DNA of 64,000 bases from Sphingomonadaceae bacterium OTU29LAMAA1 (GCA_024072375.1 CP099617.1:663001-727000), one strand, 5' to 3'; counted from the first letter of the stretch, positions 46,700 through 57,347 are shown. Translations and numbers: made by a program. Notes: generated from the sequence alone by a model not told the origin.

Positions 46700-47740
46700 T
46701 CAGTAGCTCTCCACCAGCACGTCGGTATACAGTTCGGCCTCGTTTGGCTCGGGCGTGCTTTCGGCGAAATCGGCGGCTTCGTTCACGGTCTTGCGGATTT
46801 CCTGTTCGATGGACTTGAGGTCGGCCTCGGTGACGCCCTGCGCTTCGAGCAGCTTCTTGACGTGCTCGATCGGGTCGGACTTGTCGCGGACGCCCTGCAC
46901 TTCCTCGCGGCTGCGATATTTTGCGGGGTCGGACATCGAATGGCCGCGGTAGCGATAGGTCTTCATCTCGAGGATGACCGGCCCCTTGCCCGCGCGGACC
47001 CAGGCGAGCGCCTCCTCGGCGGCACCGCGGCACGCCAGCACGTCCATGCCGTCGACCTGGATGCCGGGGATGCGGAAGCTTTCGCCGCGGCGATACAGCT
47101 GGTCCTCGGCCGATGCGCGGTTCACGCTCGTGCCCATGGCGTATTGGTTGTTCTCGATCACGAAGATGATCGGGAGCTTCCAAAGCTCCGCCATGTTAAA
47201 GCTCTCGTAGACCTGGCCCTGGTTCGCCGCGCCGTCGCCGAAGTATGCGAGGCAGACGCCGCCGTCGTTGCTGTACTTGTGACCGAAGGCGAGGCCGGTG
47301 CCGAGCGACACCTGCGCGCCGACGATGCCGTGGCCGCCGTAGAACTTATGTTCGGTCGAGAACATGTGCATCGACCCGCCCTTGCCGCGGCTGATGCCGG
47401 CGGCACGGCCGGTCAGTTCGGCCATGATCACCTTGGGATCGATGCCATAGGCGAGCATGTGGCCGTGGTCGCGGTATCCGGTGATGACCGAATCCTTGTC
47501 GCCGTCGAGCGCCGACTGAAGGCCGACCGCGACCGCTTCCTGACCGATATACAGGTGGCAGAAGCCACCGATGAAGCCGAGGCCGTACAATTGCCCCGCC
47601 TTTTCCTCGAACCGGCGGATCAGCAGCATGTGCTTGTAGAAGTCGAGCAACTGCTCCTTGTTCGCCTCGAACGGCTTGGGATCGGCAGGGCGCTCGCGAT
47701 TGGTGAGCGGTACGGCGGGAGGAGCAGGCGATTTGGCCAC
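46700..47740 (-). CDS. pdhA: Pyruvate dehydrogenase E1 alpha subunit
   Basis: 346 residues from the GTG at 47740 (TGAGG upstream); a TTG four codons earlier is less likely. The thiamine diphosphate motif starts [17 protein letters not shown] and ends with NNQYAMGTS. The phosphorylation-loop region [20 protein letters not shown] is complete, and [20 protein letters not shown] is the N-terminal family signature. It decarboxylates pyruvate to hydroxyethyl-TDP. It is upstream of and coupled to pdhB. Confidence 0.97.
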   Translation of the reverse strand: MAKSPAPPAVPLTNRERPADPKPFEANKEQLLDFYKHMLLIRRFEEKAGQLYGLGFIGGFCHLYIGQEAVAVGLQSALDGDKDSVITGYRDHGHMLAYGIDPKVIMAELTGRAAGISRGKGGSMHMFSTEHKFYGGHGIVGAQVSLGTGLAFGHKYSNDGGVCLAYFGDGAANQGQVYESFNMAELWKLPIIFVIENNQYAMGTSVNRASAEDQLYRRGESFRIPGIQVDGMDVLACRGAAEEALAWVRAGKGPVILEMKTYRYRGHSMSDPAKYRSREEVQGVRDKSDPIEHVKKLLEAQGVTEADLKSIEQEIRKTVNEAADFAESTPEPNEAELYTDVLVESY

Positions 47741-48045
47741 GTAATACCTCAACGGTCCTGGGGATGTGTGGGAGCCTATAGGCCGGGTTTCGGGATAACA
47801 TCAATTCCCTGGGTCAATCTGGCTGTGACGTAGCGTTTCCGACCTTCCGCTTCTTGCGCGGGTTCGTCGCATACCCCCCCTTCCGTCGGCACTTCGTGCT
47901 GCCACCTCCCCCTCGCGGGGGAGGGGTGATCGGCGAGCGATGCGTCCGGCATCGGCGCATCGCTTACACGGGAGGATTTCGACGGTGGGGTGAAAGACCA
48001 ACTGTGTTGCCCTTCCCCTCGGGCCGCGCCAAAGCTGCGCGCGAC
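47741..48045. other. Divergent intergenic region with a REP-like element
   Basis: It separates pdhA from the MFS gene. From about 47874 it has CCTTCCGTCGGCACTTCGTG-type sequence leading into the hairpin at 47905-47924. No gene is visible; promoters for both flanking genes must lie here. Confidence 0.6.
47874..47930. repeat. REP-like extragenic palindrome
   Basis: CCTCCCCC-TCGC-GGGGGAGG (47905-47924) is a perfect 8-base-pair stem. It is preceded by CGGCACTTCGTGCTGCC, a second palindrome, in the paired form common in sphingomonad and other alphaproteobacterial spacers. No other close copy is obvious in this window. Confidence 0.5.
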
Positions 48046-49320
48046 ATGGCCACCCATCCGTTCCGCATTCCGAACTTCCGCGCCTATTGGGCATCACGGC
48101 TGTCCGGCACGATCGCGCAGACCGCGCTCGCCATCGTCATCGGCTGGCAGGTCTATGGTCTGGCGCGCGAGACGATGGACGTGCGGCAAGCCGCCTTCAT
48201 GCTCGGGATGATCGGTGCGGCGCAGTTCGTGCCGCTGTTCCTGCTCACGCCGATCACCGGCCTCGTCGCCGACAGCGTCGACCGTCGCTGGATCGTGCGG
48301 GCAACGACGGCGTTGCTCACCATCGTGGCGGCGATCCTGGGGCTGCTGACGTATCTGGGTGACCTCACCCTGCCCTTCCTGTTCGGCGCTGCGGTGCTGA
48401 TCGGCGTCGCGCGCGCCTTCACCGGGCCCGCCTATTCGGCGCTCGCCCCCAATCTGGTGCCGCGCGAGAGCCTGCCGACCGCGATCGCGATATCCTCGAT
48501 CGCGTGGCAGGTGGGATCGATCGCCGGGCCGAGCGTCGGCGGGCTGCTCTATGCGATCCATCCGGATGTTGCCTACGGCACGATTACGGCCCTGTTCCTC
48601 GTCGCGCTGGTGACGATGTTCACGATCGGCCCGGTGCCGCAGCCGCCCGCGCAGAAGGACCGGCGGCCGCTCGCGCGCATCCTCGACGGCTTCAACTATG
48701 TCCGTAACAACCGGCTGGTGCTGGCGGCGATCACGCTCGACCTGTTCGTCGTGCTGCTGGCGGGCGCGACCGCGCTGCTGCCGATCTATGCCCGCGACAT
48801 CCTGCATGTCGGAGCGCAGGGGCTGGGTCTGCTCGCCGCGGGCATGGGGATCGGCGCGGCGGTGACGGCGGTCTGGTTCTCGTTCCGACCGATGAATTCC
48901 AACGTTGGCGTCAAGATGCTGATCGCGGTGATCGTGTTCGCGCTCGCCATCCTGACCTTCGGCGTGTCGACGTCGTTCCCGCTCAGCGTCGCGGCGCTGA
49001 TCGTCGCGGGCGGGGCGGACATGGTATCGGTGTACGTCCGCCAGTCGCTGATCCAGTTGCACACGCCAGATGAGATGCGCGGGCGGGTGAGTGCGGTTTC
49101 GCAGCTGACCATCTCTGCATCCAACGAACTCGGCGAGGCCGAAAGCGGCCTGCTCGCCTCGCTGCTCGGGCCGGTCGGTGCGGTCGCGTTCGGCGGTGTG
49201 GCGGCAATCGTGGTCACGCTGCTGTGGGCGCGGCTGTTTCCGGAACTCAAGCGCGCACGGACCTTCGATCCGCCGGATATGTTACAGGTCGAACCCCAAC
49301 ACGGAGAAGCCAAACCATGA
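48046..49320 (+). CDS. MFS transporter (EntS/MFS_3-like)
   Basis: 424 residues with about 12 helices. It starts [20 protein letters not shown], which is typical of the MFS_3 group. The loop 2-3 signature is [16 protein letters not shown], and the C-terminal half includes [13 protein letters not shown], the second-half signature. It is an export-type carrier (siderophore, drug or metabolite); the substrate is unknown. It overlaps cysK by four bases. Confidence 0.9.
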   Translation: MATHPFRIPNFRAYWASRLSGTIAQTALAIVIGWQVYGLARETMDVRQAAFMLGMIGAAQFVPLFLLTPITGLVADSVDRRWIVRATTALLTIVAAILGLLTYLGDLTLPFLFGAAVLIGVARAFTGPAYSALAPNLVPRESLPTAIAISSIAWQVGSIAGPSVGGLLYAIHPDVAYGTITALFLVALVTMFTIGPVPQPPAQKDRRPLARILDGFNYVRNNRLVLAAITLDLFVVLLAGATALLPIYARDILHVGAQGLGLLAAGMGIGAAVTAVWFSFRPMNSNVGVKMLIAVIVFALAILTFGVSTSFPLSVAALIVAGGADMVSVYVRQSLIQLHTPDEMRGRVSAVSQLTISASNELGEAESGLLASLLGPVGAVAFGGVAAIVVTLLWARLFPELKRARTFDPPDMLQVEPQHGEAKP

Positions 49321-50237
49321 AGGCCAACACCATCCTGGAGACGATCGGCAACACGCCGCACATCCGCGTGTCCAAGCTGTTCCCCGATTCGGAAGTGTGG
49401 ATCAAATCCGAACGGTCGAACCCCGGCGGGTCGATCAAGGACCGCATCGCGCTGGCGATGGTCGAGGCGGCGGAGGCGAACGGCGACCTGAAGCCGGGCG
49501 GCACGATCATCGAGCCGACCAGCGGCAACACCGGCGTCGGCCTGGCGATGGTCGCGGCGGTGAAAGGCTACAGGCTGGTTCTCGTCATGCCCGAGTCGAT
49601 GTCGCTGGAACGCCGCCGCCTGATGCTGGCCTACGGCGCGACATTCGACCTGACACCGCGCGAGAAGGGCATGAAGGGTGCGATCGAGCGCGCGATCGAA
49701 CTGGTCAATCAAACGCCGGGCGCCTGGATGCCACAACAGTTCGAGAACGGAGCCAACATCGACGTCCACGTCCGCACCACCGCGCAGGAGATCCTGAACG
49801 ACTTTCGCGATTCGCCGATCGACGTGATCATCACCGGCGTCGGCACCGGCGGCCACATCACCGGCGTGGCCGAGACGCTGAAGAAGAGTTGGCCGAACCT
49901 TAAGGTCTTCGCGGTCGAACCCGCCGCCTCGCCCGTCATCGCCGGCGGCCAGCCCGGTCCGCACCCGATCCAGGGTATCGGTGCCGGATTCATACCCCGT
50001 AACCTGCATACGCAGGCGCTCGACGGTGTGATCGAGGTCGACGCCGCAGTCGCCAAGGACATGGCGCGCCGTTCGGCGTCGGAAGAGGGCATCCTCGTCG
50101 GCATCTCGTCGGGCGCGACACTGGCGGCGATCCTGCAGAAGCTGCCCGACCTGCCCGATGACGTGCGCGTTCTCGGCTTCAACTACGACACCGGCGAACG
50201 TTATCTGTCGGTTCCGGACTTCCTGCCCGAACAGTGA
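49317..50237 (+). CDS. cysK: Cysteine synthase A
   Basis: 306 residues from the ATG in an ATGA overlap. The PLP lysine is in [14 protein letters not shown], and [17 protein letters not shown] is the sulfide/O-acetylserine site. [16 protein letters not shown] is the phosphate-binding loop and [11 protein letters not shown] closes the active site. It converts O-acetylserine and sulfide to cysteine. The cysD/cysN genes near the window end supply an earlier part of the same pathway. Confidence 0.95.
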   Translation: MKANTILETIGNTPHIRVSKLFPDSEVWIKSERSNPGGSIKDRIALAMVEAAEANGDLKPGGTIIEPTSGNTGVGLAMVAAVKGYRLVLVMPESMSLERRRLMLAYGATFDLTPREKGMKGAIERAIELVNQTPGAWMPQQFENGANIDVHVRTTAQEILNDFRDSPIDVIITGVGTGGHITGVAETLKKSWPNLKVFAVEPAASPVIAGGQPGPHPIQGIGAGFIPRNLHTQALDGVIEVDAAVAKDMARRSASEEGILVGISSGATLAAILQKLPDLPDDVRVLGFNYDTGERYLSVPDFLPEQ

Positions 50238-51529
50238 GCACGATGTCCGATGCGCGCAGCCCGACGTGGCTGCGCGCGGTGCTGTCGGCGACCGCTCTGA
50301 TTGCGGTCGCCGTTCCCGCGCTGGTCGTAACCCACCCGCCCGTCATTCCGCAGCCGGCGCACACGCGCGTCGTGTTGAAGCGGCGCGTCGTGCCCCCGGC
50401 CGAACTGCCACCGGTGGAGCCGGTCGAGTTCGTCGATCTGTCGCCGGAGGATGCCAAGGCGTTCAACGCCGGCGTCCCCTTTTCAGCCTTGCCGAACCCT
50501 GCCGCGCGACCGTTTCGCTTCGTCGGCAGCGAGGAAGATCGCGCGCGAGCGCTCGACTGCATGGCGGCGGGAGTCCTGTACGAGGCCGGCGACGATGCCG
50601 AAGGTGAGCGCGCGGTGGCGCAGGTCGTGCTCAACCGCCTGCGGCATCCGGCGTTTCCGAAGACCGTCTGCGGCGTGATCTTCGAAGGGCAGGAACGCAG
50701 CACCGGATGTCAGTTCAGCTTCAGCTGCGACCATGCGCTGACCCGGTGGACGCCGACCGCCGAGGCATGGCGCCGGGCACGCGATGTCGCGACGCTGGCG
50801 CTGGACGGATCGGTATACAAACCGGTCGGTTACGCGACCCATTACCATACCGACTGGGTGGTGCCGTATTGGCAGGCCAGCCTCGACAAGGTCGTCGCCG
50901 TACACAGTCATCTGTTCTTCCGCTGGACCGGCTGGTGGGGCACGCCGCCTGCCTTCAATCGCGCGGTCAGTTCGGCCGAACCCGTCATTGCGCAGCTCGC
51001 GCCACTGTCTGACGCGCACAAGACCGCGGTGGCGCTGGCGGATGCCGATGCGGCGCTGTTCGAGGCGTCGGCGGCGCTCGGGCTGGTGGATGGCGAACCG
51101 GCGCTAACGGAAGCCGTCCCGGTGACCGGCGGAGCCGACGGGGACAGCCTGCTCGTCACCCTGCCGGCCGGTGCGGCCCCCGGTACGTATCCCGCTCTCG
51201 CCCTTCGAGCCTGTGGTGCGCGAGCCGTGTGCAAATATTCCGCATGGGCGGATGCGGCGGCGACACCGACCAGCCTGCCGCTTGCGCCGGAACAGGTGGC
51301 GACGATGACGTTCAGTTACTATCGTGATCGCGACGCCGGCATCGATAAGATGCTTTGGAATTGCGCGCAGACGAAGCGAGTGGAGCGGCGCGAGTGCATG
51401 AAGCAGCAGGTGCTGCTGACCGCAATGCCCGTACCGAAACCCGTAGCGAAGGATGCCGAAGTGCTCGGCGGGTTGCGACGCAAGGGCGACGCCACCCCCG
51501 CTCCCGTGGCGACGCCGTCGGCGAGATAG
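50234..51529 (+). CDS. SleB-type cell wall hydrolase with N-terminal membrane anchor
   Basis: 431 residues from a GTG in a GTGA overlap with cysK. An N-terminal helix ([18 protein letters not shown]) acts as signal or anchor. The Hydrolase_2 domain has [20 protein letters not shown] with the catalytic Glu, [13 protein letters not shown], and [10 protein letters not shown]-terminal extension of about 200 residues with a WAD/Pro-rich end has unknown function. Relatives cleave peptidoglycan between muramic acid and GlcNAc in spores or vegetative walls. A hairpin follows directly. Confidence 0.86.
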   Translation: MSTMSDARSPTWLRAVLSATALIAVAVPALVVTHPPVIPQPAHTRVVLKRRVVPPAELPPVEPVEFVDLSPEDAKAFNAGVPFSALPNPAARPFRFVGSEEDRARALDCMAAGVLYEAGDDAEGERAVAQVVLNRLRHPAFPKTVCGVIFEGQERSTGCQFSFSCDHALTRWTPTAEAWRRARDVATLALDGSVYKPVGYATHYHTDWVVPYWQASLDKVVAVHSHLFFRWTGWWGTPPAFNRAVSSAEPVIAQLAPLSDAHKTAVALADADAALFEASAALGLVDGEPALTEAVPVTGGADGDSLLVTLPAGAAPGTYPALALRACGARAVCKYSAWADAAATPTSLPLAPEQVATMTFSYYRDRDAGIDKMLWNCAQTKRVERRECMKQQVLLTAMPVPKPVAKDAEVLGGLRRKGDATPAPVATPSAR

Positions 51530-51534
51530 GGATC

Positions 51535-51562
51535 GTCACCCCCGGACGCGGGCGGGGGTGAC
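51535..51562. terminator. Convergent terminator hairpin
   Basis: GTCACCCCCG and CGGGGGTGAC form a perfect 10-base stem with an 8-base loop between the convergent wall hydrolase and DUF7218-like genes. No U-tract on either side; a symmetric stem of this strength can still stop transcription in both directions. Confidence 0.55.
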
Positions 51563-51568
51563 CACACG

Positions 51569-51820
51569 CTATCGATGCCCGCGGATCGCCTTTGCCAGCG
51601 CGGCCTTGTTCATCCTGGACCTGCCTTCGATGCCAATCTCGCGCGCTTCCTTCATCAGGTCTTTCTTGGTCCGCTCCTCCAGCCTGTCACCGCGGGGGTC
51701 GAGTGAGCCGTTAGCCCTCGCATTGGCGATGCGCGCCGCTTTCTCCTTCGAATTGCCCTGCTTGCGCAGCTCTTCGTAGAGCGTGTCGTCCTTGATCTGC
51801 GCACCGTGATCCTTCGCCAT
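51569..51820 (-). CDS. Small charged Rho-N-like / DUF7218-type protein
   Basis: 83 residues: MAKDHGAQIKDDTLYEELRKQG, a KEKAARIANARAN helix, and a C-terminal LMKEAREIGIEGRSRMNKAALAKAI that resembles the helix-loop-helix of Rho N-terminal or SAP-type domains. Such small proteins are widespread in alphaproteobacteria. A nucleic-acid-binding role is inferred from the fold style only. Confidence 0.82.
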   Translation of the reverse strand: MAKDHGAQIKDDTLYEELRKQGNSKEKAARIANARANGSLDPRGDRLEERTKKDLMKEAREIGIEGRSRMNKAALAKAIRGHR

Positions 51821-51950
51821 GCGACGGTCTCCTCATCCGCGCCCAGAACGCAGCACTTGCGGATCGGTTCGATTTTCCGCGTTACAGGCAGGCGACAAAC
51901 GCGATTTGGGTTCCTATATGGCCACCGCCACGACGTGAGCCCCCGCCACC

Positions 51951-53408
51951 ATGCTGACGACCCACCCTTTCGATGATGACAAGCTGCGCGAGGAGTGCGG
52001 CGTGTTCGGCGTATCCGGTAGCGACAGCGCCGCCGCGCTGGTCGCGCTTGGCCTGCACGCGCTCCAGCACCGCGGTCAGGAGGCTGCGGGCATCAGCAGC
52101 TTCGACGGCCATCACTTCCACACGCATCGCGCGATGGGTCATGTCGCGGGGAATTTCGATCGCGACGACGTGATCCGGTCGCTGCCCGGCGAGTGCGCGG
52201 TGGGCCACGTCCGCTATTCCACGACCGGCGAGACGGCGCTGCGCAACGTCCAGCCGCTTTATGCCGAGCTGGCAAGCGGCGGCTTTGCGGTCGCGCATAA
52301 TGGCAACATCTCCAACGCGATGAAGCTGCGCCGCGAGCTGATCCGGCGCGGGTCGATCTTCCAGTCGACCAGCGATACCGAGACGATCATCCATCTGGTC
52401 GCGACATCCAACTACCGCACCCTGCTCGACCGCTTCATCGATGCGCTGAAGCAGATCGAGGGTGCCTACAGCCTCGTGGTGATGACGCCGGAGGGTATGA
52501 TCGCGTGTCGCGATCCGCTCGGCATCCGGCCGCTGGTGATGGGCAAGCTGGACGGCGCGGTGATCTTCGCGTCCGAGACCGTAGCGCTCGACGTATGCGG
52601 CGCGACCTTCGAACGGCAGGTCGAACCGGGCGAACTGGTGATCGTGCAAAACGGCGAAGTGCGTTCGATCCGCCCGTTCGCGCCGATGGCGCCGCGGCCC
52701 TGCATCTTCGAGTGGGTGTATTTCAGCCGCCCCGATTCGATCGCGGGCGACCAGTCGGTCTATACCGTCCGCAAGGAGATTGGCGCGCAGCTGGCGATCG
52801 AATCGCCGGTCGACGCCGATCTGGTGATCCCGGTGCCTGATTCGGGCGTACCGGCGGCCATCGGATACGCACAGCAATCCGGCATCCCGTTCGAACTCGG
52901 CATCATCCGCTCGCATTACGTCGGTCGGACGTTCATCCAGCCGGGCGACAAGGTTCGCCATCTGGGCGTCAAGCTGAAGCACAACGCCAACCGTGCTCTG
53001 ATCAAGGGCAAGCGGATCATCCTGGTCGACGACTCGATCGTGCGCGGCACCACCAGCCTCAAGATCGTGCAGATGATGCGCGATGCCGGCGCGGCGGAGG
53101 TGCACATGCGCATCGCCAGCCCGCCGACGCGGCACAGTTGCTTCTACGGCGTCGACACGCCTGAGCGGGCCAAGCTGCTCGCCGCCAAGCACGATGTCGG
53201 CGGCATGACCGATTTCATTCACGCCGACAGCCTGTCGTTCGTCTCGATCGACGGCCTGTACAAGGCACTTGGCGAGGCGAAGCGCGCCGATATCCGGCCG
53301 AAATATTGCGATGCCTGCTTTACCGGTGATTATCCGACATCGCTGACCGATCAGGACGACAGCGTCGCGGTCGACCAGTTCGCGATGCTCGCCGAACGGG
53401 TCAACTGA
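51951..53408 (+). CDS. purF: Amidophosphoribosyltransferase
   Basis: 485 residues with a 15-residue propeptide before the N-terminal nucleophile Cys16 (REE-C-GVFGVSG). The glutaminase half has HALQHRGQEAAGIS and AVGHVRYSTTG. The phosphoribosyltransferase half carries IILVDDSIVRGTTSLKIVQ, the PRPP-binding loop. Cysteines in KYCDACFTGDYP fit the iron-sulfur class of PurF. It makes phosphoribosylamine, the first step of purine synthesis. The downstream SDR is 7 bases away. Confidence 0.97.
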   Translation: MLTTHPFDDDKLREECGVFGVSGSDSAAALVALGLHALQHRGQEAAGISSFDGHHFHTHRAMGHVAGNFDRDDVIRSLPGECAVGHVRYSTTGETALRNVQPLYAELASGGFAVAHNGNISNAMKLRRELIRRGSIFQSTSDTETIIHLVATSNYRTLLDRFIDALKQIEGAYSLVVMTPEGMIACRDPLGIRPLVMGKLDGAVIFASETVALDVCGATFERQVEPGELVIVQNGEVRSIRPFAPMAPRPCIFEWVYFSRPDSIAGDQSVYTVRKEIGAQLAIESPVDADLVIPVPDSGVPAAIGYAQQSGIPFELGIIRSHYVGRTFIQPGDKVRHLGVKLKHNANRALIKGKRIILVDDSIVRGTTSLKIVQMMRDAGAAEVHMRIASPPTRHSCFYGVDTPERAKLLAAKHDVGGMTDFIHADSLSFVSIDGLYKALGEAKRADIRPKYCDACFTGDYPTSLTDQDDSVAVDQFAMLAERVN

Positions 53409-53415
53409 CGCACAC

Positions 53416-54123
53416 ATGACCAAGCCACTTGCAAATCAACTCGCGCTGGTGACCGGCGCGAGCCGCGGCATCGGCGCCGCTACAGCCGTCGCTCTGGGAG
53501 CGGCGGGTGCGCATGTCGTGCTCACCGCACGCACCGCGAAGGATCTGGAGAGCATAGAAGAGGTAATCTTCGATGCCGGTGGATCGGCGACGATCGCGCC
53601 GCTCGACCTGACGCAGACCGACAGCATCGCGCGGCTGGCTACGGCGGTAGGCGAGCGCTGGCAGGCGCTCGACGTGATGGTGCTGAACGCAGGCATGCTC
53701 GGCAGCCTCGCGGCGGTGCCGGCGATCGACCCCAAGGAACTGGCGCAGGTACTGACGCTCAACGTCAGCGCGCAGGTCGCGATGATCCAGGCGTTCGACC
53801 CGATGCTGCGCAAGGCGGCGGCGGGCAAGGTGATCGGCGTGACGTCCAGCGTCGGCCGCAACCCGCGTGCTTATTGGGGTGCCTATGGCGCGTCGAAGGC
53901 GGCGTTCGAGACGCTGCTGGACGCGTATGGGGACGAAACCAGCGAGATCAGCGGCATCCGTACCGCGATCGTCGATCCGGGCGCGACGCGGACCAAGATG
54001 CGCGCGCGTGCTTATCCGGGCGAGGACCCGGCGTCGGTCAAGCCGCCCGAGACGGTGGCGGACAGGATCGTCGCACTGGCGATCGCAGGTTTTGCTGCGG
54101 GCCATCGCGAACGGGTGGGGTGA
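53416..54123 (+). CDS. Short-chain dehydrogenase/reductase
   Basis: 235 residues. The NAD(P) motif is VTGASRGIGAATAVALG. The catalytic Ser is in GVTSSVGRN, Tyr and Lys in WGAYGASKAAFE, and the Asn in LNVSAQV region. The PGATRTKM segment follows. It belongs to the classical SDR family; the substrate is unknown. It lies 7 bases after purF, so it is likely co-transcribed. Confidence 0.9.
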   Translation: MTKPLANQLALVTGASRGIGAATAVALGAAGAHVVLTARTAKDLESIEEVIFDAGGSATIAPLDLTQTDSIARLATAVGERWQALDVMVLNAGMLGSLAAVPAIDPKELAQVLTLNVSAQVAMIQAFDPMLRKAAAGKVIGVTSSVGRNPRAYWGAYGASKAAFETLLDAYGDETSEISGIRTAIVDPGATRTKMRARAYPGEDPASVKPPETVADRIVALAIAGFAAGHRERVG

Positions 54124-54183
54124 TTTCCGGGCTGGCGGCGAATCTGGCAACACAGGACATCGCCACCTTCCGGAAGAGCGGCA

Positions 54184-55386
54184 TCATCCCTTGATCAGCG
54201 TCACCTGCGCGACGTCGATGCCGCGTCCGCGAAAGCCGCCCTCGCAGTACATCAGGTAATATCGCCAGAGATCGCGAAAGCGGGCGTCCAGCCGCTCCGG
54301 CAATCGCCCCGCCTTGTCCGAATTGTCGAACCGTTCGCGCCAGTGGCGGAGTGTCTGGGCATAATCCAGCCCGAAGCTGTGGTGATCGGCCCACACCAGA
54401 CCGCGCGCCTCGCACAGCGACCGGAACCGGCTCTCCGACAACAACATGCCGCCGGGAAAGACGTAGCGCTGGATGAAATCGACGCCCTGCGCATAGCGTT
54501 CAAACACGTCGTCGGCGATGGTGATATACTGGATGGCGGCGCGCCCCCCCGGCTTCAACAATCGCGCGATTGTGTCGCAATACGCAGGCCAATAAGCCTG
54601 CCCCACCGCCTCCACCATCTCGATGCTGGCGATCGCATCGAACCGGCCGGCGACGTCCCGATAGTCGGTCAGCGATACGGTAACGCCGGGAAGCTGACGC
54701 GCATCGACCGCCGCTTTCTGCTCGGTCGACAGCGTCAGCGCATGCACCTTGCGCCCGCCGGCAGCTGCCGTGGCGGCGAAGGAGCCCCACCCGCAGCCGA
54801 TCTCCAGAATGGTGTCACCGGGCGTGGTCCCGGTACGGTCGAGGATCGCGGCGAGCTTGCGCTCCTGCGCCATCTCCAGCGTGTCGCGTGGATCGAAGAT
54901 GCCGCTCGAATAGGTGAGGCTCGGGTCGAGCCATTCGCGGTAGAAATCGTTGCCCAGGTCATAATGCTCGGCGATGTTGCGGCGCGAACCGTCGCGATCG
55001 TTTCGGCGCAATGCGTGCCAGCCGCGGAGCAGCAGCTTCGACAGACCCCCTGCCCGTGCGGTACCGGCGAGCGCGACCCGATTGCGCATGAACAGGTCGA
55101 ACAAGGGCACCGGATCGGGGCTGGACCAGTCGCCGTCCGCCCAGGCGCGATACCAGCCGACCGAACCGCCCGTCGCCAGCCGCACCAGCGCTCGCCATCT
55201 GTGCAGCGTGACGATCGGCACCGGGCCGGGCTTGCGCCCGCCGAGCAGCCGATGCGTTCCATCGGGCAATCGCGCCTCGATCCCGCCGGATGCCAGCCCG
55301 GTATCGATCCGGTCCAGAAACCGGTCGAAGGTCCTCGCGAGCGCGCGTTGCTGTATTGTGTCCCCGGGCATGTCGGGCGCGCTCAT
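54184..55386 (-). CDS. Cyclopropane-fatty-acyl-phospholipid synthase family methyltransferase
   Basis: 400 residues from MSAPDMPGD. The methyltransferase core is ILEIGCGWGSFAATAAAGG, preceded by NIAEHYDLGNDFYREWLDPSLTYSSG, the CFA-synthase signature. Near the C-terminus FIQRYVFPGGMLLS and FGLDYAQTLRHWRERF complete the family. It adds a methylene group from SAM to membrane unsaturated fatty acids in characterised homologues. It is downstream of and close (28 bases) to the HDAC-family gene. Confidence 0.92.
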   Translation of the reverse strand: MSAPDMPGDTIQQRALARTFDRFLDRIDTGLASGGIEARLPDGTHRLLGGRKPGPVPIVTLHRWRALVRLATGGSVGWYRAWADGDWSSPDPVPLFDLFMRNRVALAGTARAGGLSKLLLRGWHALRRNDRDGSRRNIAEHYDLGNDFYREWLDPSLTYSSGIFDPRDTLEMAQERKLAAILDRTGTTPGDTILEIGCGWGSFAATAAAGGRKVHALTLSTEQKAAVDARQLPGVTVSLTDYRDVAGRFDAIASIEMVEAVGQAYWPAYCDTIARLLKPGGRAAIQYITIADDVFERYAQGVDFIQRYVFPGGMLLSESRFRSLCEARGLVWADHHSFGLDYAQTLRHWRERFDNSDKAGRLPERLDARFRDLWRYYLMYCEGGFRGRGIDVAQVTLIKG

Positions 55387-55414
55387 GCCGCAGCTTTGCA
55401 GATTGGGGAAGGCT

Positions 55415-56311
55415 TCACGCCATCGCGAACGCATCGCCCAGTGTGATGATCGCGGCAACGTGGCGTTGTGCGATCTCCAGCGCGTCGTCACCATAGCCAC
55501 CACCGACGGTGCTCGCGAGCGGTATGCCGTTCGCGATCCGCGCAATCAGGCGTTCGCGGCGTGCAAGGCCGTCCAGCGTCAAAGACAATCGTCCGAGCCG
55601 GTCGCCGGCAAATGGATCGACGCCCGCCTGATACAGGATCAGCTGCGGACGATGTTCGGCAAGGAACGGGACCAACGTCGCTTCCAGCGTCGCGAGATAA
55701 GCGTCATCAGCCAGTCCGTCCGCCAGCGGCACGTCGAGGGTCGAGCGCGCCTTGCGGACGGGAAAGTTCTTGTCGGCATGGATCGAATAGGTCGCGATCC
55801 CCGGACGCCCGGCCAGCAACGCGGCGGTGCCGTCGCCCTGATGGACATCGCAATCGACGACGGCGAGGCGATCGACGGTCCCCTCCTCGATCAGGCGCAC
55901 TGCGGCGACGGCGAGATCGTTGAAGACGCAATAGCCGGCACCGGTATCGGCCAGCGCATGGTGACTGCCGCCTGCAGTGTTGGCGGCGAAACCGAGTTTC
56001 AGCGCCAGCCGCGCCGCCAGCCACGTTCCCCCCGGCACCGCCTGCGCCCGCGCCGCGACCTCGGGTGTCACCGGAAAGCCGATCCGGCGGGTCTTGATCG
56101 CGGGAACGCGCGCTTCCAGCACCTCGGCGACGTAATCCGGATCGTGCACCGCCTCCAGCCACGCCAGCGGCATCGGCTCGGGCGTATGCCACGCCACGCG
56201 GTCGCCGTGGGCGAGCAGCAGGTCGCGGATCAGCCCGTTCTTGTTCCAGCGATAGGTAGAGCGCGCCGGCGCGGGCGCGACATAGGCGGGATGATGGACG
56301 ATCGCGATCAC
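55415..56311 (-). CDS. Histone deacetylase family protein
   Basis: 298 residues from a GTG with AGGTGG upstream. The class II-like arginase/deacetylase fold is evident: GGSHHALADTGAGYCVFNDLA includes the paired His and Tyr region, VVDCDVHQGDGTAAL the zinc Asp/His pair, QAGVDPFAGDRLG the second Asp, and GGGYG the C-terminal motif. Bacterial members act on small acetyl-amides or polyamines, or are acetoin-utilisation proteins. It may run with the CFA synthase in one operon. Confidence 0.92.
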   Translation of the reverse strand: MIAIVHHPAYVAPAPARSTYRWNKNGLIRDLLLAHGDRVAWHTPEPMPLAWLEAVHDPDYVAEVLEARVPAIKTRRIGFPVTPEVAARAQAVPGGTWLAARLALKLGFAANTAGGSHHALADTGAGYCVFNDLAVAAVRLIEEGTVDRLAVVDCDVHQGDGTAALLAGRPGIATYSIHADKNFPVRKARSTLDVPLADGLADDAYLATLEATLVPFLAEHRPQLILYQAGVDPFAGDRLGRLSLTLDGLARRERLIARIANGIPLASTVGGGYGDDALEIAQRHVAAIITLGDAFAMA

Positions 56312-56366
56312 GCCACCTAATTAGGGTCCCGAACGGCGTAGCCCAAGCCAATGGAGAGAAAGCCGC

Positions 56367-57347
56367 ATGACCGATCAGCCTTACGTCCGTCCCGACGTCC
56401 GCGGATTTCTCGATTACCTCAACGCGATGCCGGGGCCGCGCACGCACCAGATGACGCCGGAAGCGGCGCGGCAGGTGTATCATGCGATGAAGGACGTCGC
56501 CGATCTGCCGGTCGGCGAATTGGCGGTCATCCGCGACGTTTCGATTCCCGGCCCGGCGGGTGCGATCCCTGCCCGCCTGTTCGACGCACGCGAGCGCCGC
56601 GAGCCGGGACCGGCGGTGGTCTTCTTCCACGGTGGTGGCTTCGTCATCGGCAATATCGATACGCACGCAGGCTTCTGTGCGGAAATGGCGCGGGTGCTCG
56701 ACGTGCCGGTCGTGTCGGTCGATTACCGGCTGGCGCCCGAGCATCGCTGGCCAGCGGCACCCGACGATTGCGAGGCGGCGGCGCGGTGGGTCGGGGATAG
56801 TCCGGCGGAACTCGATCGAATCGTTACGGGACTGGTGCTGTGCGGGGACAGCGCCGGCGGCACGTTGACCATCGTCGCGGCGATGGACCTGCGCGACCGC
56901 CCCGCGACGGTGCCGGTGATCGTCCAGGCGCCGATCTATCCGGCGGCCGACACGTCGAAACCCTATCCTTCGTTCGACGAATTCGCCGATGGCTTTCTGC
57001 TCACGCGCGATACGATGTTGTGGTTCGCCGATGCCTATGCCGCCGATGTCGCCAACAGCCGGGGGTCGCCGCTGATCGGACGGATGAACGGTTTGCCCCC
57101 CGCCGTCATCATCACCGCGAGCCTCGATCCGATCCGGGATCAGGGGCGTGCCTATGCCGCCGCCCTCGTGCAGGCGGGCGTGCCGGTAATGTTCCGCGAG
57201 GCGGTGGGCAACGTCCATGGCTTCGTAACGCTGCGCAAGGCGATCCCGTCGAGCGCCGGCGATGTCGCCGGCTATCTGGCGGCGCTGAAGGAGGCCATCG
57301 TGCAAGCCGAGGGCGCACGTGTGATGGCGCAGGCGGCCGGGATATGA
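56367..57347 (+). CDS. Alpha/beta hydrolase of the HSL family
   Basis: 326 residues. The oxyanion motif is [13 protein letters not shown], the nucleophile elbow GDSAGG, the acid Asp in [12 protein letters not shown] and the His in GNVHGFV. The N-terminal cap ([20 protein letters not shown]) is typical of HSL-type carboxylesterases and acetyl esterases. The substrate is unknown. It is coupled by ATGA to the Nudix gene. Confidence 0.92.
   Translation: MTDQPYVRPDVRGFLDYLNAMPGPRTHQMTPEAARQVYHAMKDVADLPVGELAVIRDVSIPGPAGAIPARLFDARERREPGPAVVFFHGGGFVIGNIDTHAGFCAEMARVLDVPVVSVDYRLAPEHRWPAAPDDCEAAARWVGDSPAELDRIVTGLVLCGDSAGGTLTIVAAMDLRDRPATVPVIVQAPIYPAADTSKPYPSFDEFADGFLLTRDTMLWFADAYAADVANSRGSPLIGRMNGLPPAVIITASLDPIRDQGRAYAAALVQAGVPVMFREAVGNVHGFVTLRKAIPSSAGDVAGYLAALKEAIVQAEGARVMAQAAGI

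Noticed and set aside
47905..47924. GC-rich hairpin as a Rho-independent terminator
   Set aside because: No U-tract, and it sits between divergent genes where no transcript ends; it fits a REP-like element better.
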